Part shown: in pieces, positions 17,835 through 27,273 of the stretch
How the letters are laid out: each line of letters starts with the position of its first letter
How positions within the stretch are numbered: the first letter of the stretch is position 1
Made by a program: the position numbers and the translations under genes
Notes under the pieces: generated by a model
What the model saw: the letters and a program-made list of their open reading frames with translations, nothing else
The model's database searches: none
Told to the model about the DNA's origin: nothing
Source of the DNA: Paenibacillus sp. An7
Lineage (GTDB): Bacteria; Bacillota; Bacilli; Paenibacillales; Paenibacillaceae
NCBI RefSeq assembly: GCF_009870785.1
Contig: NZ_WTWX01000008.1
Span: 113,396-177,395, forward strand
DNA length: 64,000 nucleotides
Direction: 5' to 3'

Positions 17835-20759
17835 GTGAAAATCGCCTTTTCCAGAATGACCGTCTCATGGCTGATTCTCATTACTATGCTGATCTCGATA
17901 TTGGTTTTCCCTATACCTCAGTCTAGCGCGTCTAGTACTGGAACCGCAGCAAATACAGAAGCCGATTCACTCATCGACCAGAACTCTTTGACAGCTACTT
18001 TGGATAACAGCTACGACCAATATTTGGAGCAGTACAAAAATGAAGAACGGCCGAGTGGCGAGATTGTGATCCAAGGAGCGGACTATACAAATGCTAATGA
18101 AATGAAACCTGAAATCGTAAACGAATTAGGTGGACTAGCGGGTGATTTCGTCAAGACGGGGGAAAGCGGCTCCATTAGCTGGGAACTTGATGTACCGAAA
18201 TCGGGCTTATATCATATCGCCGTTCGTTATTTTCCGATAGAAGGAAAAAGCTCGGCAATCGAAAGGGAATTGTTGATTGACGGAGTACTTCCATTCTCCA
18301 GTGCTAAAAACCTTTCTTTTCACCGGGTATGGAAAAACGAGAGCGAGCAAATCGCAAAAGATAACAGGAGCAATGAGCTACGTCCGCGGCAAATCGAATT
18401 ACCGATGTGGCAGGAATCGCTGCTTAGAGATACAGAGGGATATTACGAAGAACCGTATATGTTCCATTTCTCAGCAGGTAAACACAAGTTGACACTCGTC
18501 TCATCCAGAGAACCGATGGCAATCGATTATATCAAATTGTTCCAATATGAAATGCCTGCTGCTTACGAAGAGGTGAAGGCGGGCTATGACACTAAAGGTT
18601 ATAAAGAGACAAGCGGTCATTTGATTAAAGTTCAGGGTGAGAATGCTTCCTACAAATCTTCTCCGACTTTATATCCCATTCCCGATCGTTCCAGTCCGTC
18701 TACAGAACCTTACGACGTGTCGAAGATCAGAATGAATACAATTGGAGGAAATAATTGGCGATTACCGGGCCAATGGATCTCCTGGGAAATTGAAGCACCG
18801 GAGGATGGATTATACCGAATTGCTCTTAAGAGCAGACAAGAATTGCTTCGGGGAATTTACTCTACACGCTCACTATGGATTGATGGAGAAATCCCTTTTA
18901 AGGAAATGATGCAAATTCCGTTTCATTACGACTCGGATTGGCAGATGAATGTACTCGGCAACGAGGAAGAGCCCTATTTATTCTATTTGACTAAGGGTAA
19001 GCATGAGCTGAAGTTTGAGGTCAGTTTAGGTGCGGTTGCACCTTTGATTCGCCAAGTAGAAGCAAGTGTCCTCGAAATTAATGCGATGTATCGAAAAATC
19101 TTGATGATTACCGGTAATGTACCAGATCCTCACCGAGATTATCAATTAAATAAGCAAATTCCCGACATGGTTGAAGTGTTTAAGAAACAAAGCGACATTT
19201 TATATGGTGTGTCGGAAGAGTTAGTACGTCTAACGGGTGAAAAGAGCGATAAAACTGCTGTCTTGAACAAAACAGCTTATCAACTGGCAGATTTGGCGGC
19301 TAAACCAGAAACGGTTCAGAAGCGGCTTAATCAATTCAAAATCAATGTAGGCAGCGTCGGTGCTTGGCTTCTCGAGGTTAGAGAACAGCCGCTTGAAATC
19401 GATTACTTAATTCTTGCATCGTCTGACAAAAAGCTGCCTAAAGCAAATTCTTCTTTGGGTAAAAAGATGGTACACGAGGTATCGTCCTTTTTCACTTCCT
19501 TCTTTGAAGATTACAATACGATCGGAAACACGGCCGAAGATGAAGAGTCCATAACGGTATGGATCGGAACGGGGCGTGATCAGGCACAAGTGCTGAAAGC
19601 AATGATTGATGATACGTTTACGCCGCTTAGCGGAATTAGTGTAAATCTGAAGTTGGTCAATCAGGATGTACTTCTTCGTGCATCGCTCGCGGGGGAAGGG
19701 CCCGACGTAGGTATGCAGGTCGGAAACGATGTGCCGGTCAATTTTGGTATGCGGAATGCAGCGGAGGATTTAACGAAATTCCCAGATTACGAGACGGTTA
19801 TAAAACAGTTCAGAGAAAGCGCAACAGTTCCTTATCAATTTGAAGGTGAAGTATTTGGTCTACCTGAGCAGCAAATCTTTAATATGCTCTTTTACCGGAA
19901 AGATATTTTGGAGGAACTAAATCTAGACCCGCCGCAAACGTGGGAGGATGTATATGCGCTGATCCCGGTTTTGCAGAAGAACCATATGGATTTTGCTCTT
20001 CCACTTGCTCAATCGACAGGTGTACCTGTGCTTGAGGCAAACCGTGCCTTTGCAATGATGTTGTATCAGATGGACGGATCCTTCTACCTCAACGACGGTG
20101 CCAAAAGCGGTCTGGATACGGAGATTGGTCTCAGCGCATTCAAAAAATGGACCGACTTCTATACGAGTTACAAGCTTCCCTTGATTTTCGATTTTCCAAT
20201 GCGGTTTCGTACTGGTGAAATGCCGATTGGGATTCAGGATTACACCTTTTACAACTATTTGACCGTATCCGCGCCCGAAATCAAAGGTCTATGGGAATTT
20301 GTTCCGGTTCCTGGCTTGCAGCAATCGGATGGAACAATTCGGCGTGATGTTGCTAGCAGCGGAACATCAACTATTATGCTCAAGGGAGCGAAGAACAAGG
20401 ACGCGGCATGGGAGTTCATGAAATGGTGGGTAAGCAAGGACGCTCAGGTACGCTACGGAAGAGAGATGGAAGGGCTGATGGGCGCCGCAGCACGTTATCC
20501 AACAGCCAATATTGAAGCAATTAAGGAGCTGCCTTGGCCGGCTCGTGATTATAAGAATTTGGAAGAGCAATGGCAATGGGTGCAGGGGGTGCCAGAAGTG
20601 CCGGGCGGTTACTTCACTGGTAGGCATCTAGACAATGCGCTTCGTGAAGTCATTAACAATGGAACAAACACGGCCGATGCCCTCTATGACTATGTACAGG
20701 AAATCGACTATGAAATCATGGAAAAACGGAACGAGTTCAAGTTGGATGGTCAGGACTAG
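17835..20759 (+). CDS. Solute-binding protein fused to two N-terminal beta-sandwich modules
   Basis: This 974-residue exported protein has an unusual build. An N-terminal hydrophobic segment (residues ~10-30, ending PQSSASS) is a signal peptide or anchor without a lipobox Cys. Two similar modules follow, at about 75-225 and 255-405. Each contains a WELDVPKSGLYHIAVRY- or WEIEAPEDGLYRIALK-like strand, an (L/W)IDG turn and an AGKHKLTL or KGKHELKF strand, as in CBM6/CBM35-like folds. After a helical linker (~410-520) comes a sugar-binding ABC domain (ITVWIGTG, LPEQQIFNMLFYRKDILEEL, DAAWEFMKWW). It starts at GTG 17835 after AAGGGGG. It probably holds the polymer or long oligomers near the transporter. 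The fusion is what makes it unusual; the module family is inferred from pattern only. Confidence 0.85.
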   Translation: MKIAFSRMTVSWLILITMLISILVFPIPQSSASSTGTAANTEADSLIDQNSLTATLDNSYDQYLEQYKNEERPSGEIVIQGADYTNANEMKPEIVNELGGLAGDFVKTGESGSISWELDVPKSGLYHIAVRYFPIEGKSSAIERELLIDGVLPFSSAKNLSFHRVWKNESEQIAKDNRSNELRPRQIELPMWQESLLRDTEGYYEEPYMFHFSAGKHKLTLVSSREPMAIDYIKLFQYEMPAAYEEVKAGYDTKGYKETSGHLIKVQGENASYKSSPTLYPIPDRSSPSTEPYDVSKIRMNTIGGNNWRLPGQWISWEIEAPEDGLYRIALKSRQELLRGIYSTRSLWIDGEIPFKEMMQIPFHYDSDWQMNVLGNEEEPYLFYLTKGKHELKFEVSLGAVAPLIRQVEASVLEINAMYRKILMITGNVPDPHRDYQLNKQIPDMVEVFKKQSDILYGVSEELVRLTGEKSDKTAVLNKTAYQLADLAAKPETVQKRLNQFKINVGSVGAWLLEVREQPLEIDYLILASSDKKLPKANSSLGKKMVHEVSSFFTSFFEDYNTIGNTAEDEESITVWIGTGRDQAQVLKAMIDDTFTPLSGISVNLKLVNQDVLLRASLAGEGPDVGMQVGNDVPVNFGMRNAAEDLTKFPDYETVIKQFRESATVPYQFEGEVFGLPEQQIFNMLFYRKDILEELNLDPPQTWEDVYALIPVLQKNHMDFALPLAQSTGVPVLEANRAFAMMLYQMDGSFYLNDGAKSGLDTEIGLSAFKKWTDFYTSYKLPLIFDFPMRFRTGEMPIGIQDYTFYNYLTVSAPEIKGLWEFVPVPGLQQSDGTIRRDVASSGTSTIMLKGAKNKDAAWEFMKWWVSKDAQVRYGREMEGLMGAAARYPTANIEAIKELPWPARDYKNLEEQWQWVQGVPEVPGGYFTGRHLDNALREVINNGTNTADALYDYVQEIDYEIMEKRNEFKLDGQD

Positions 20760-20771
20760 GGAGGGTCTCTT

Positions 20772-21737
20772 TTGCCAAAAACGAAAATAGCTGCCGAGAT
20801 GATGATGCAGCCGAATGGTCGCCCTGTCCGGTTGCAAGAGAAGTGGAAGTTATTCGTCAAGGACATAAAACGGGATCGGCATGCGTACGTCCTGCTAGCT
20901 CCTTATGTTTTGTTGTTCCTGTTATTTACCGTGCTTCCGGTCGTTATATCTATCTTTTTTAGTTTTACGAGTTTTAATATGTTGGAGTTTCCGAGCTGGG
21001 TTGGCTGGGAGAACTATTCCAAGCTGTTATGGAACGATGATGTATTCCTGATTGGGCTTAAAAATACGATGATCTTTGCTGTTATTACGGGACCGGTCAG
21101 CTATATCGCCTGTTTCGTCTTTGCCTGGCTTATTAATGAACTTAAACCGAAGGTTAGGGCATTTATGACGCTTGTTTTTTTCGCACCTTCAATATCAGGG
21201 AACGTATTTTTTATATGGCAAATTATTTTTTCAGGTGATTCGTACGGCATTATGAATGGTTTACTGATGAAGATTGGGATGATCTATGAGCCGATTCTAT
21301 GGCTTCAAGATACCAAATACATGCTCGCGATCATTATTATCGTTCAATTATGGCTGAGTCTCGGCACCAGCTTTCTGGCATTTATTGCTGGCTTGCAGAC
21401 GGTTGATCGGACGCTGTACGAGGCGGGGGCGGTAGACGGAATCAAAAACCGCTGGCAAGAGGTTTGGTTTATTACACTTCCTTCGATGCGGCCTCAATTG
21501 ATGTTCGGTGCCGTGATCCAGATTACAGCTTCCCTTGCCGTAGCGGACGTCGCAATGGCTTTAGCAGGTTTTCCAAGCGTGCAGTATGGAGCTCATACGG
21601 TCGTTACCCACTTGGTCGATTATGGCACGATTCGTTTTGAAATGGGTTATGCGTCCGCCATTGCAACCGTACTATTTATACTGATGCTAGGCTCGAACCT
21701 AATTATTCAAAAGTTGCTGAAGAGGGTGGGGGAATAG
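20772..21737 (+). CDS. Sugar ABC transporter permease, MalF/UgpA type (pair 1)
   Basis: This 321-residue membrane protein has six predicted helices, starting with YVLLAPYVLLFLLFTVLPVV. The EAA coupling loop EAGAVDGIKNRWQEVWFITLP, which contacts the ATPase, lies near residue 220. It starts at TTG 20772 with GGGAGGG upstream and lies 12 bases after the binding-protein gene. It forms a heterodimer with the next gene product. No ATPase gene is present in the locus, so a shared ATPase such as MsmX is expected. The substrate is presumably the ligand of the module-fused binding protein just upstream. Confidence 0.93.
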   Translation: MPKTKIAAEMMMQPNGRPVRLQEKWKLFVKDIKRDRHAYVLLAPYVLLFLLFTVLPVVISIFFSFTSFNMLEFPSWVGWENYSKLLWNDDVFLIGLKNTMIFAVITGPVSYIACFVFAWLINELKPKVRAFMTLVFFAPSISGNVFFIWQIIFSGDSYGIMNGLLMKIGMIYEPILWLQDTKYMLAIIIIVQLWLSLGTSFLAFIAGLQTVDRTLYEAGAVDGIKNRWQEVWFITLPSMRPQLMFGAVIQITASLAVADVAMALAGFPSVQYGAHTVVTHLVDYGTIRFEMGYASAIATVLFILMLGSNLIIQKLLKRVGE

Positions 21738-21741
21738 CTAG

Positions 21742-22605
21742 ATGAAACTCTCTCTACGTCTTGAAAAAAAATTGAACCGCTCCTGGCAAGTAGATCTCTT
21801 GTTATTCCTTTTACTTGGTTTGTTTGGTGCTTTTATGGCGTTACCGTTGATCTATGTCATTAATAATGCATTTAAACCGCTAGATGAGTTGTTCATATTC
21901 CCACCTACGCTGTTTGTGAGAAATGCGACACTCGATAACTTTCTGGATTTGTTTCAAGTAATGAAAAGCTCTTGGGTCCCATTTTCGAGATATATTTTCA
22001 ATACGTTCTTTATTACGGCGGTAGGTACTGCAGGACATATTCTGCTCGCTTCGGCGGCAGCTTACCCGCTGGCTAAGATCAAATTCCGTGGTCATAAAGT
22101 ACTGTTTACGCTTATTGTTCTTTCATTGATGTTTTCTCCGCATGTAACGGCTATTCCAAACTATATGATCATGTCTGTCTTGGGATGGATTGATTCATAT
22201 CAGGCTGTTATTGTTCCGGCGTTCGCATATCCACTTGGCTTGTATTTGATGAAGCAGTTCATGGAGCAAATACCCGATGCACTACTCGAAGCAGCCAAGA
22301 TTGACGGCGCTAGTGAATACCGTATTTTCTGGCGGATTGTCATGCCGCTCGTTAAGCCAGCTTGGTTGACACTACTTATTCTGATGATGCAAATGCTGTG
22401 GGGAACAGATGGAGGCAGTTTTATTTACAGCGAGCAACTGAAGACGATGCACTATGCGATGGGGCAAATCGTTCAAGGCGGTATTGCCCGCGCAGGGGTG
22501 GGAGCCGCAGTTGCAGTAATTATAATGACGGTGCCGATCGTAACGTTTATTTTGTCACAAAGCAATGTGATTCACACGATGGCTTCGTCCGGAATGAAGG
22601 ACTAA
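21742..22605 (+). CDS. Sugar ABC transporter permease, MalG/UgpE type (pair 1)
   Basis: The 287-residue protein has six membrane helices and the second-subunit EAA loop EAAKIDGASEYRIFWRIVMP near residue 180. It lies four bases after its partner permease gene, so translation is coupled. The family signature NAFKPLDELFIFPPTL after the first helix and LYLMKQFMEQIPDALLEAAK before the loop are typical of carbohydrate importers. Its C-terminus ends TMASSGMKD, slightly different from the usual G(L/M)TAGAVKG ending of the family. Confidence 0.93.
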   Translation: MKLSLRLEKKLNRSWQVDLLLFLLLGLFGAFMALPLIYVINNAFKPLDELFIFPPTLFVRNATLDNFLDLFQVMKSSWVPFSRYIFNTFFITAVGTAGHILLASAAAYPLAKIKFRGHKVLFTLIVLSLMFSPHVTAIPNYMIMSVLGWIDSYQAVIVPAFAYPLGLYLMKQFMEQIPDALLEAAKIDGASEYRIFWRIVMPLVKPAWLTLLILMMQMLWGTDGGSFIYSEQLKTMHYAMGQIVQGGIARAGVGAAVAVIIMTVPIVTFILSQSNVIHTMASSGMKD

Positions 22606-22624
22606 AGCGATGGAGGCGTATAGC

Positions 22625-24064
22625 TTGATAATGAAGCGATCGATTTTGATCCTAGCGGCAGCGATGATTATATTCGGTCTAAGTCCGAAGCCGGCTCAAG
22701 CATCGCCGTACGAGGGATATACCTATTCGTATTGGGAAGAGGACGTTAAATCGCCTATTGCTTATCTTCCTTCTAGGATGATAACGGGCCAGGAGTTAGG
22801 GATTGGACCATTCACAACGCCGAGTGATATGTTTGCGGCGCCTGACGGTAAACTGTACGTTCTGGATTCCGGTAACGGGCGAATTGTAGTGCTTAACAGG
22901 GAGTGGAAGGTGATCGACCAAATCCAAGGTTTCGATAATAATGGGAAGCAGAACAGCTTTAATAAACCGGAAGGCATTTTCGTTACCGCAGCAGGTCATG
23001 TTTTTGTAGCGGATACCGAAAATAGGCGTGTAGTCGTATTGGACGAAAACGGAAAGTTTATCAGAGAAATTGGTGCTCCGAAGTCGGAGGTGCTCAGTGA
23101 CAATTTCGAATACTTCCCGCGCAAAGTTATTGTCGATAAAGCCGGCCGTATCTACGTCGTTGCCAGAGGTGTCTTTGACGGCATTATTGAGTTTGATAAT
23201 GAAGGCGGCTTTACCGGTTTTATAGGTACCAATAAAGTGCAATTCGATCCAGTCGATTTGTTCTGGAAAACAGTATCCACCAAAGAACAGCGGGAAAAGA
23301 TGATCCGCTTTGTCCCGATTGAATTTAATAATACGGATTTAGATGCAGACGGATTTATTTATACGACTACGGCGGATAAGCAAACTGCAGTTCCTGTCAA
23401 AAGGCTGAACCCGTCAGGCATCGATGTGCTTCGTATAAACGGGGAACTAGGCCCGATAGGTGATCTTAGTAGAGAAAGATCGGCTTTCATCGACATTGAT
23501 GTTAGCAGCAATGGTGTGTACCGCACGCTTGATTCAACTCGGGGACGCGTTTTCACTTACAACGAGGACGGCAATTTGTTGTACGTAGTCGGTCAACTTG
23601 GGAATCAACTCGGCACATTCAAAACACCGATTGCAATTGAAAGTTTCGATAATCGTATCTTCGTTTTGGATCAAGATCTAGGAATGATTACGGAATTTAC
23701 CGTGACCAAATTCGGAAGCCTAGTTAATGAAGCGAATGGATTATACAGCATAGGGAAGCACGATGATGCCGCGAAGCTATGGGAACAGGTGCTCAAGCTT
23801 GACGCAAATTTTGAAATGGCTTATGTCGGAATCGGGAAGTCTATGCTGCGTCAAGGAGAATACAAGGAAGCTATGAAATATCTGAAGCTGGGAAACGACA
23901 GAGAATATTATTCTAAAGCATTAACGAAATATCGCAGGGAATATATGCGGGAGTATTTTGGGATCTACATGACGATGGTGATCGCACTCATAGGGGCCGC
24001 AATAGCCGTGCGCCGAGTTCTGAAGGTAAGAAAAGGGGGCATGAAACAGAATGCAGTTTCTTAA
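22625..24064 (+). CDS. Membrane-anchored NHL-type beta-propeller protein with TPR
   Basis: This protein of about 479 residues has a signal peptide (ILILAAAMIIFGL...AQA). A six-bladed propeller of NHL-type repeats follows, each with a core like LYVLDSGNGRIVVLN, VFVADTENRRVVVLDENGKFIREIG or IYVVARGVFDGIIEFD. Then come one or two TPR-like helical hairpins (SIGKHDDAAKLWEQVLKLD, GEYKEAMKYLKLG) and a C-terminal helix (YMTMVIALIGAAIAV) with a basic tail. The propeller would thus lie outside the cell. TTG 22625 is preferred because GGAGG lies eight bases upstream; ATG 22631 is the alternative. Its 3' end overlaps the YIP1-like gene. Its role is unknown. The context suggests a scaffold or sensor for polymer binding next to the transporter. 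Confidence 0.82.
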   Translation: MIMKRSILILAAAMIIFGLSPKPAQASPYEGYTYSYWEEDVKSPIAYLPSRMITGQELGIGPFTTPSDMFAAPDGKLYVLDSGNGRIVVLNREWKVIDQIQGFDNNGKQNSFNKPEGIFVTAAGHVFVADTENRRVVVLDENGKFIREIGAPKSEVLSDNFEYFPRKVIVDKAGRIYVVARGVFDGIIEFDNEGGFTGFIGTNKVQFDPVDLFWKTVSTKEQREKMIRFVPIEFNNTDLDADGFIYTTTADKQTAVPVKRLNPSGIDVLRINGELGPIGDLSRERSAFIDIDVSSNGVYRTLDSTRGRVFTYNEDGNLLYVVGQLGNQLGTFKTPIAIESFDNRIFVLDQDLGMITEFTVTKFGSLVNEANGLYSIGKHDDAAKLWEQVLKLDANFEMAYVGIGKSMLRQGEYKEAMKYLKLGNDREYYSKALTKYRREYMREYFGIYMTMVIALIGAAIAVRRVLKVRKGGMKQNAVS

Positions 24065-24674
24065 GGACGCTAAGTACACGCTGCACGTTGCTTTTCATCC
24101 CTTTGATGGGTTTTGGGATCTGAAATACGAGAATAAAGGGAAGCTCAGAATCGCGCTTACTATCTTGTTATGCGTGACGGTTATGATGATACTGAAACGT
24201 CAATATGCCGGCTATGTAGTCAACTTTAATTACCCACTTGATCTGAACAGCATAGATGAGTTGAAGTACATTGTCCTTCCATTCCTGCTCTGGTGCGTCG
24301 CGAATTGGTCGCTCACCACACTGATGGACGGGGAAGGAAAGTTTAAAGAAATTGTCATCGTCACTGGCTACGCGATGATCCCTTTGATTCTTATCTATCT
24401 GCCTAATTTATTGCTTAGCAATGTCATTTCACTGCGGGAGTCTCCGTTCTATTATTTACTGGAATCAGTGGCTATGCTTTGGTTTATGTGGTTATTGTTT
24501 ATCGGAACAATGACGGTTCATCAATATACGGTTATCAAAACGATCATGACGATGTTCTTAACGGTCGTGGTTATGGGTGTCATCATCTTTTTAGGGCTTC
24601 TTTTCTTCAATCTTATTCAACAATTTGTTGGGTTTGTTTACACGATTTATCAGGAACTTTCATTGCGATCATGA
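24051..24674 (+). CDS. YIP1-family integral membrane protein
   Basis: The 207-residue protein begins with a soluble stretch containing HPFDGFWDLKYENKG, a hallmark-like start of bacterial YIP1 proteins. Five hydrophobic segments follow (ALTILLCVTVMMIL, YIVLPFLLWCVANW, YAMIPLILIYLPNLLL, VAMLWFMWLLFIGTM, IMTMFLTVVVMGVIIFLG). It overlaps the propeller gene by 14 bases and ends 16 bases before the DUF5696 gene start, so the three are tightly coupled. The function of bacterial YIP1 proteins is not established. Here it is probably a membrane partner of the propeller protein and the DUF5696 protein. Confidence 0.82.
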   Translation: MQFLKDAKYTLHVAFHPFDGFWDLKYENKGKLRIALTILLCVTVMMILKRQYAGYVVNFNYPLDLNSIDELKYIVLPFLLWCVANWSLTTLMDGEGKFKEIVIVTGYAMIPLILIYLPNLLLSNVISLRESPFYYLLESVAMLWFMWLLFIGTMTVHQYTVIKTIMTMFLTVVVMGVIIFLGLLFFNLIQQFVGFVYTIYQELSLRS

Positions 24675-24690
24675 GAAAGGGGGCCAGGCG

Positions 24691-27273
24691 GTGAAGCGAA
24701 GACTTGCGATTATCCTGACTACAGTCATTATCGGCTGTTTGCTAATATCCCAAGGCACCAATTTCGCGAAACCTATATCGGGGACGGGATCTGATTTAAA
24801 GACAGAGACGGTGTCCGAATCTGCGCAGGCCGATGAACAGACTGTCGTGGGTACGGCTACGAGTGTCGACTCCGGTAAAGCGGCGAGTATAGCTAGCGAT
24901 ATGGAAATGGCGGCAGAGAATGAATTTTTGATTTTGTACGTCAACACGTTAACGACAGAAATCGCTGTTAAAGATAAGCGCAGCGGAGCAATTTGGTATT
25001 CCAATCCTCAAGATCGCGAGGACGATTCGCTCGCAACTGGATATAACAAGGCAAAGCTGAACGTACAGATCGAAATATCTTATTTGGATAATACAGGAAA
25101 CTCATTAAAGTATGATAACTATACACATAGTGTTCAGAATGAACAATTTGTCTTAGAGAAGGTAAACGGCGGCTTGAACATCGATTATACGCTCGGAGAA
25201 GCTAAAAGCGATATCGACGCGATCCCTAAATATATTAGCGAGGAAAGATTTCAAACTCTCATTATAGATAAACTTGAAGATGCGGGAGAAAAGAGAGAAG
25301 TTGAAAAACGTTTTAAACATAATGAGGAAGAGAAGAGATACGAAAGAAGGGATTCCTCACTCAAGGGTGTCGGATTAAAAAAGGTGACGGATGCTTTCGA
25401 AAAAGCTGGGTATAACGAGGAACAGAAAGCGATTGATAACGCTGCGTTTGGCGTGACGGCTGCTGACAACCTCACTGTTAAGATCCCCCTCCTTTATCGT
25501 CTTGATGGAGAGAACTTGAAGGTGACGATTGAGTCGGGCAGTATCGAATATCCGGAATCGCTGAAAATTCAAACCCTATCCCTTTTGCCATTCTTTGGCG
25601 CGAGTGGACTGGGGGATGAAGGTTATACACTTGTTCCAGATGGTTCTGGTTCATTGATCCGCTTCAATAATGAAAAAACGTATGCCGCCCCATTCCGTAA
25701 AGAGCTATATGGAACTGATTCAGCGATTAGTCAGCAGATCCGAATACAAAATGATAAAGCTGCGAGATTGCCTGTATTCGGGATGAAATATGTAGATAGG
25801 GCAATCGTCGGTATTATCGAAGAAGGAGATGCAGTAGCTTCAGTCGAGGCTGACATAAGCGGAAGGCTGAACGTCTATAACACGGTGTCCCCTAGCTTTA
25901 CGCTGCGCAAACTTGAAGAGGTCACACTGACGAATGGGTGGCGTTCTAGTACAGTGAAGAAGTTTCAAACAGAGCCTTTTCAAGGTGATATTAGCGTGCG
26001 CTACGGCTTTCTCGGGGCAGAGGAAGCCAGTTACTCCGGTATGGCTGCGCACTACCGTGATTATTTAATCAAACAAGCAGGTTTAACTAGGCTGACGGAT
26101 GAAGAAAGCATTCCGTTTTATGCTGAGTTTATTGGTGGTATACCTAAAAAGAAGTTTTTCATAGGCATTCCCTACAACGCCTATGAGTCGCTTACGACTT
26201 TTAATCAGGCTGAATCCGTGTTAGGTCAAATGCTGGATTTGGGAATAGGCAACATCAAGCTGCGTTATACAGGTTGGTTCAACGGCGGTATAAACCATGA
26301 TCTTGCGAAATCTATTACTGTCGACAAGAAGCTTGGAGGAAGCAAAGGGTTGAAAGAGCTAAAAACTTATGCAGATGCGAATGGTATCTCGCTGTTCCCG
26401 GGAGCATCATTTCTTGAAGCAGCTCCGCAATCGGAAGGTTTCAAAAAATCGCAGGCTTCCCGGTTTATTACAGGCAAGCTGGCGAAAGTTTTTCCTTACA
26501 GTTATGCAGATTTCAAAGAAAAAGACGACCTTGAACCTGGTTATGTACTCAGTCCGAAGTCAATACCCGAAGTAGTAAGCGGATTCATAGATGATTACGA
26601 GAAGCTTCAGCTCACCGGATTGTCGCTGAGTGATCTTGGTAATAAGCTAAATTCCGACTTTAACCGTTCCCACGTTATTGATCGTGAAGAATCAAAAAGC
26701 ATAATGGACGAACAGTTGAAGCGAATTAGTGGCTCGATCGAGGAAATTATGCTTGAGGGCGGGAATGCCTACGCGGCTCCTTATGCGGAGCATATCGTAG
26801 AAGCGCCGATGACAAGCAGTAACTTTATCATTACCGATGGGTCCGTTCCTTTCTTTCAACTCGTGTTTCACGGATATGTAAATTATGCGGGAACCGCCTG
26901 GAATATGGCGGATGATCAAGATTCAACGTACAACTTCTTGAAGGCAATCGAAACGGGATCAGCTATGAATTACACATGGTTTGTTGCTGATTCGTCGGTG
27001 ATAAAAATGACAGATTTCGATCATTTGTATTCCGCCGATTACCGCCTATGGATCGAGGAAGCAGCACAAAGGTATCGCGAACTTAACGATGTACTCCATG
27101 ATGTACAGTCTCAAACGATTACCGATCATCGAGAGCTTGCCAAAGGTGTGTTTCAAACTACGTTTGAAAAAGGAAAAACGATCATCGTCAATTATAACGA
27201 TATGGAATCGAGCGTGAACGGAATAATAGTGGGGGCAAAGGATTATTGGGTTGGAGGTGAAACGCAGCGATGA
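24691..27273 (+). CDS. Exported DUF5696-domain protein, possible TIM-barrel glycosidase
   Basis: This is an exported protein of about 860 residues with an N-terminal hydrophobic segment (LAIILTTVIIGCLLISQG) that could be a signal peptide or anchor. A beta-rich region follows (about 90-480; FLILYVNTLTTEIAVKDKRS, LVPDGSGSLIRFNN). From about residue 490 the pattern looks like a beta/alpha barrel: FFIGIPYNAYESL, NIKLRYTGWFNGG, GISLFPGASF, GLSLSDLGNKLNSDF, IMLEGGNAYAAPY, NYAGTAWNMADD. I recognise it as DUF5696, a family common in Paenibacillus sugar loci. A hydrolase role, with Asp in LSLSDLG and Glu in IMLEGGN as candidates, is a guess. GTG 24691 follows GAAAGGGGG. The stop overlaps the next permease gene start (ATGA). 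Confidence 0.75.
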   Translation: MKRRLAIILTTVIIGCLLISQGTNFAKPISGTGSDLKTETVSESAQADEQTVVGTATSVDSGKAASIASDMEMAAENEFLILYVNTLTTEIAVKDKRSGAIWYSNPQDREDDSLATGYNKAKLNVQIEISYLDNTGNSLKYDNYTHSVQNEQFVLEKVNGGLNIDYTLGEAKSDIDAIPKYISEERFQTLIIDKLEDAGEKREVEKRFKHNEEEKRYERRDSSLKGVGLKKVTDAFEKAGYNEEQKAIDNAAFGVTAADNLTVKIPLLYRLDGENLKVTIESGSIEYPESLKIQTLSLLPFFGASGLGDEGYTLVPDGSGSLIRFNNEKTYAAPFRKELYGTDSAISQQIRIQNDKAARLPVFGMKYVDRAIVGIIEEGDAVASVEADISGRLNVYNTVSPSFTLRKLEEVTLTNGWRSSTVKKFQTEPFQGDISVRYGFLGAEEASYSGMAAHYRDYLIKQAGLTRLTDEESIPFYAEFIGGIPKKKFFIGIPYNAYESLTTFNQAESVLGQMLDLGIGNIKLRYTGWFNGGINHDLAKSITVDKKLGGSKGLKELKTYADANGISLFPGASFLEAAPQSEGFKKSQASRFITGKLAKVFPYSYADFKEKDDLEPGYVLSPKSIPEVVSGFIDDYEKLQLTGLSLSDLGNKLNSDFNRSHVIDREESKSIMDEQLKRISGSIEEIMLEGGNAYAAPYAEHIVEAPMTSSNFIITDGSVPFFQLVFHGYVNYAGTAWNMADDQDSTYNFLKAIETGSAMNYTWFVADSSVIKMTDFDHLYSADYRLWIEEAAQRYRELNDVLHDVQSQTITDHRELAKGVFQTTFEKGKTIIVNYNDMESSVNGIIVGAKDYWVGGETQR

